From the NCBI RefSeq assembly GCF_002177115.1, contig NZ_MVAG01000122.1:524793-588792 (forward strand): DNA of 64,000 nucleotides, in the 5' to 3' direction. This DNA is from Chryseobacterium mucoviscidosis (GTDB lineage Bacteria; Bacteroidota; Bacteroidia; Flavobacteriales; Weeksellaceae). Below the pieces are notes generated by a model. That model was not told the origin of the DNA. It made no database searches and saw nothing but the letters and a program-made list of their open reading frames with translations. Of the stretch, positions 62,918 to 64,000 are shown one piece after another; positions within the stretch are counted from its first letter, which is position 1; every line of letters starts with the position of its first letter. The position numbers and the translations under genes are program-made.

Positions 62918-63328
62918 TTATTTGATTTTATCATAAATAAATTTGGTAACAATAGCTCCGAAAAGATAATAAGCCACCGTCATTACTTTCTTTTGGGTAC
63001 TTTCAGCAACAGGATTTTCATCCAGACCCATCTTTTGTGGCAGTGTAATGGCTCCGATTCCCATCGCCAATCCGGAAGCGATATTAAAACCTGTAGTGGC
63101 AGTAGTTGCATAATACATTCCGTTGCCAATAATATCTCCGGCTAAGGTTGCGGCATACAGCTTATCATGATCTGTAATTTCGGTATCAGCTTTAGCCAAA
63201 GTTTTATTTAAAGCTTCCTCTCCTACTTTATTGATTTCGGGAACATTGTCGAAGTTTTTCCTGATGGTTTCGTGCAGAAGGTTCAGCGCGATTGCTCCGC
63301 CCAAACCTGCGAGAATTTTTTTATACAT
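62918..63328 (-). CDS. hypothetical membrane protein
   Basis: This 136-residue protein of unknown family has an N-terminal hydrophobic part (ILAGLGGAIALNLLHETI), a Gly/Ala-rich middle (NIASGLAMGIGAITLP) and a C-terminal segment (VMTVAYYLFGAIVTKFIYD). Two or three membrane segments are likely. No motif is known. Confidence 0.7.
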   Translation of the reverse strand: MYKKILAGLGGAIALNLLHETIRKNFDNVPEINKVGEEALNKTLAKADTEITDHDKLYAATLAGDIIGNGMYYATTATTGFNIASGLAMGIGAITLPQKMGLDENPVAESTQKKVMTVAYYLFGAIVTKFIYDKIK

Positions 63329-63396
63329 GATATTATGATTTAATGTTGTATCATGATACCTGCATAAATTAAGCCATACCGGATCAGTCTCAAAAG

Positions 63397-63428
63397 TTGG
63401 GGAGGAATGTTAAGTAGTTTTATCTTTG
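63397..63428 (+). promoter_or_regulatory. IS promoter
   Basis: TTG at 63397-63399 and TATCTTTG at 63421-63428 are 21 bases apart. The ATG at 63433 starts only 4 bases after the -7 box, so the transcript is nearly leaderless. Confidence 0.6.
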
Positions 63429-63432
63429 TATA

Positions 63433-63786
63433 ATGCTAAACGATCAAGAATTACTAAAGTTTTTGCTTCCACCATACTTAGTGGATTATTTTGATATTGT
63501 GAAATTTGAAGAAAAAGAAGGTTTGCTTCACCTGTATTTTGAAGAAAAAAATACTATCCCCCAAGAGTTCTTATCCCTTCAGCTTCAATCAAAAGGATTT
63601 TATCAGCCCATTACAGTGGACGATTTTCCGCTTCGGGGAAAAGCCGTAAAACTCCATATCCAACGCAGAAGATGGACGGATGTTAAGTCCGGGAACATTG
63701 TTCACCGCGACTGGAAACTCATCGCTAAAGGCACTCGCATGACACAGGATTTTGCAGAGTTCTTAAAAAAAATCTGCCGATACTAA
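63433..63786 (+). CDS. ISAon1 family transposase N-terminal region protein
   Basis: This 117-residue protein starts MLNDQELLKFLLPPYLVDYF and contains DFPLRGKAVKLHIQRRRW, the recognisable ISAon1-family N-terminal region with helix-turn-helix-like helices. It stops at TAA (63784-63786) after FLKKICRY. The catalytic part is in a different frame just beyond an A8 run, so ORF A is thought to supply DNA binding alone or as part of a fusion. Confidence 0.85.
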   Translation: MLNDQELLKFLLPPYLVDYFDIVKFEEKEGLLHLYFEEKNTIPQEFLSLQLQSKGFYQPITVDDFPLRGKAVKLHIQRRRWTDVKSGNIVHRDWKLIAKGTRMTQDFAEFLKKICRY

Positions 63787-64000
63787 AGCCCTTCCCTTAG
63801 AAACCATTGGTGAAATGTATGGCGTTAAGGGCAAAAAATTCCGGAGGCAGTACAAAAAATCACTCAGCGGGTTTAAAGACTGGAAGCAGAAATCTCATGC
63901 AGAAGATTGGATTATTTATCCCGAAAACTGTTCTCACCGCCTATCGTTAGACGAAGTGGCACTCTCTGAAGGAGAACTCTACACCGTGCTTACCTCCAAG
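63767..64000 (+). CDS. ISAon1 family transposase catalytic part (partial)
   Basis: The frame opens after a TAA at 63764-63766 and runs to the window edge. It carries LPLETIGEMYGVKGKKFRRQ and CSHRLSLDEVALSEGELYTV with a likely DDE first Asp in SLDEVAL. It is offset +1 from ORF A across the A8 run at 63765-63772. It may be reached by slippage on that run, or it may start at the ATG at 63815. The rest, including the other catalytic residues, is outside. Confidence 0.75.

Larger units (their letters stand above)
63380..64000 (+). mobile_element. ISAon1-type insertion sequence, left part
   Basis: Two overlapping reading frames resemble the two-ORF transposases of ISAon1-type elements common in Flavobacteriia. 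The left end was not proven. It probably lies between 63329 and 63420, where CCGGATCAGTCTCAAAAGTTGG could be part of the terminal repeat. The right part is cut by the window edge. It would be active only if the second frame is read through the frame change. Confidence 0.7.

Overview
The window looks like chromosome of a Flavobacteriia bacterium (Bacteroidota), most like Chryseobacterium or a close Weeksellaceae relative. The reasons are low GC, promoters of the TTG-N19-TAnnTTTG type, few strong Shine-Dalgarno sites, a type IX secretion (type B sorting) protein, GLPGI-family proteins, a BlaI/M56 pair, and an ISAon1-type insertion sequence at the right edge. This assignment is inference from gene content; there is no rRNA here. 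I saw no tRNA, rRNA or CRISPR.

Layout. 1-8.6 kb: a GLPGI gene, a SAM methyltransferase and an HRDC-domain gene, each broken by one in-frame stop, lie among intact genes for cyanophycin breakdown (cyanophycinase, isoaspartyl peptidase), two paralogous zinc-ribbon/PH/SHOCT proteins and hisS. 8.6-13.5 kb: ssb, an HPP-family membrane protein with a zinc-ribbon partner, a TIGR01777 epimerase and several hypotheticals. 13.6-16.5 kb: a cobalamin riboswitch with a long leader upstream of metE (B12-independent methionine synthase). 16.6-18.6 kb: a type II restriction-modification pair in which the cytosine methyltransferase carries a MerR-like N-terminal helix-turn-helix. 18.7-19.2 kb: a J-domain/KTSC protein. 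19.7-26.1 kb: a TetR-controlled tripartite RND efflux operon with a clear promoter and operators. 26.2-29.4 kb: a large T9SS cargo protein. 29.5-40.3 kb: cvfB-like, DUF4476, lpdA, a glycosyltransferase, recQ, kdsD, tatC. 40.7-44.4 kb: M1 and M61 peptidases. 44.9-49 kb: a histidine kinase, dacB and pepE. 49-53.6 kb: a TPR protein, a YdeI-like protein, a transaldolase-like aldolase, two GLPGI proteins and an acetyltransferase. 53.7-56 kb: an M56 peptidase with its BlaI repressor. 56.2-61 kb: a TolC/HlyD/ABC-2 permease export operon with no ATPase in it. 61-64 kb: small proteins, a repeat block and the IS.

The most interesting signal is not a gene. Three intergenic copies (about 2.2, 40.4 and 44.7 kb) of a structured repeat share an outer helix (AGC, exactly 5 unpaired bases, then a 4-bp stem) whose 4-bp stem differs in every copy yet stays complementary (CGCG/CGCG, CCTG/CAGG, CCCG/CGGG). 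They also share an inner long hairpin. In two copies it is exactly 28 bp + 3-nt loop + 28 bp, with fixed ends and a 15-bp variable segment. This compensatory variation implies selection on, or a copying mechanism acting on, the folded form. A second family of four 193-201 bp elements with GTTTAAAC-like ends and a central AT hairpin is scattered between genes, together with smaller repeats.

Gene cooperation: cyanophycinase plus isoaspartyl peptidase (and perhaps PepE at 48.6 kb) could degrade cyanophycin or related isopeptides, although no cyanophycin synthetase gene lies in the window. Methionine synthesis switches on B12 supply through the riboswitch. BlaI/M56 with nearby GLPGI proteins, and TetR/RND, form two envelope-stress or export regulons with readable operators.
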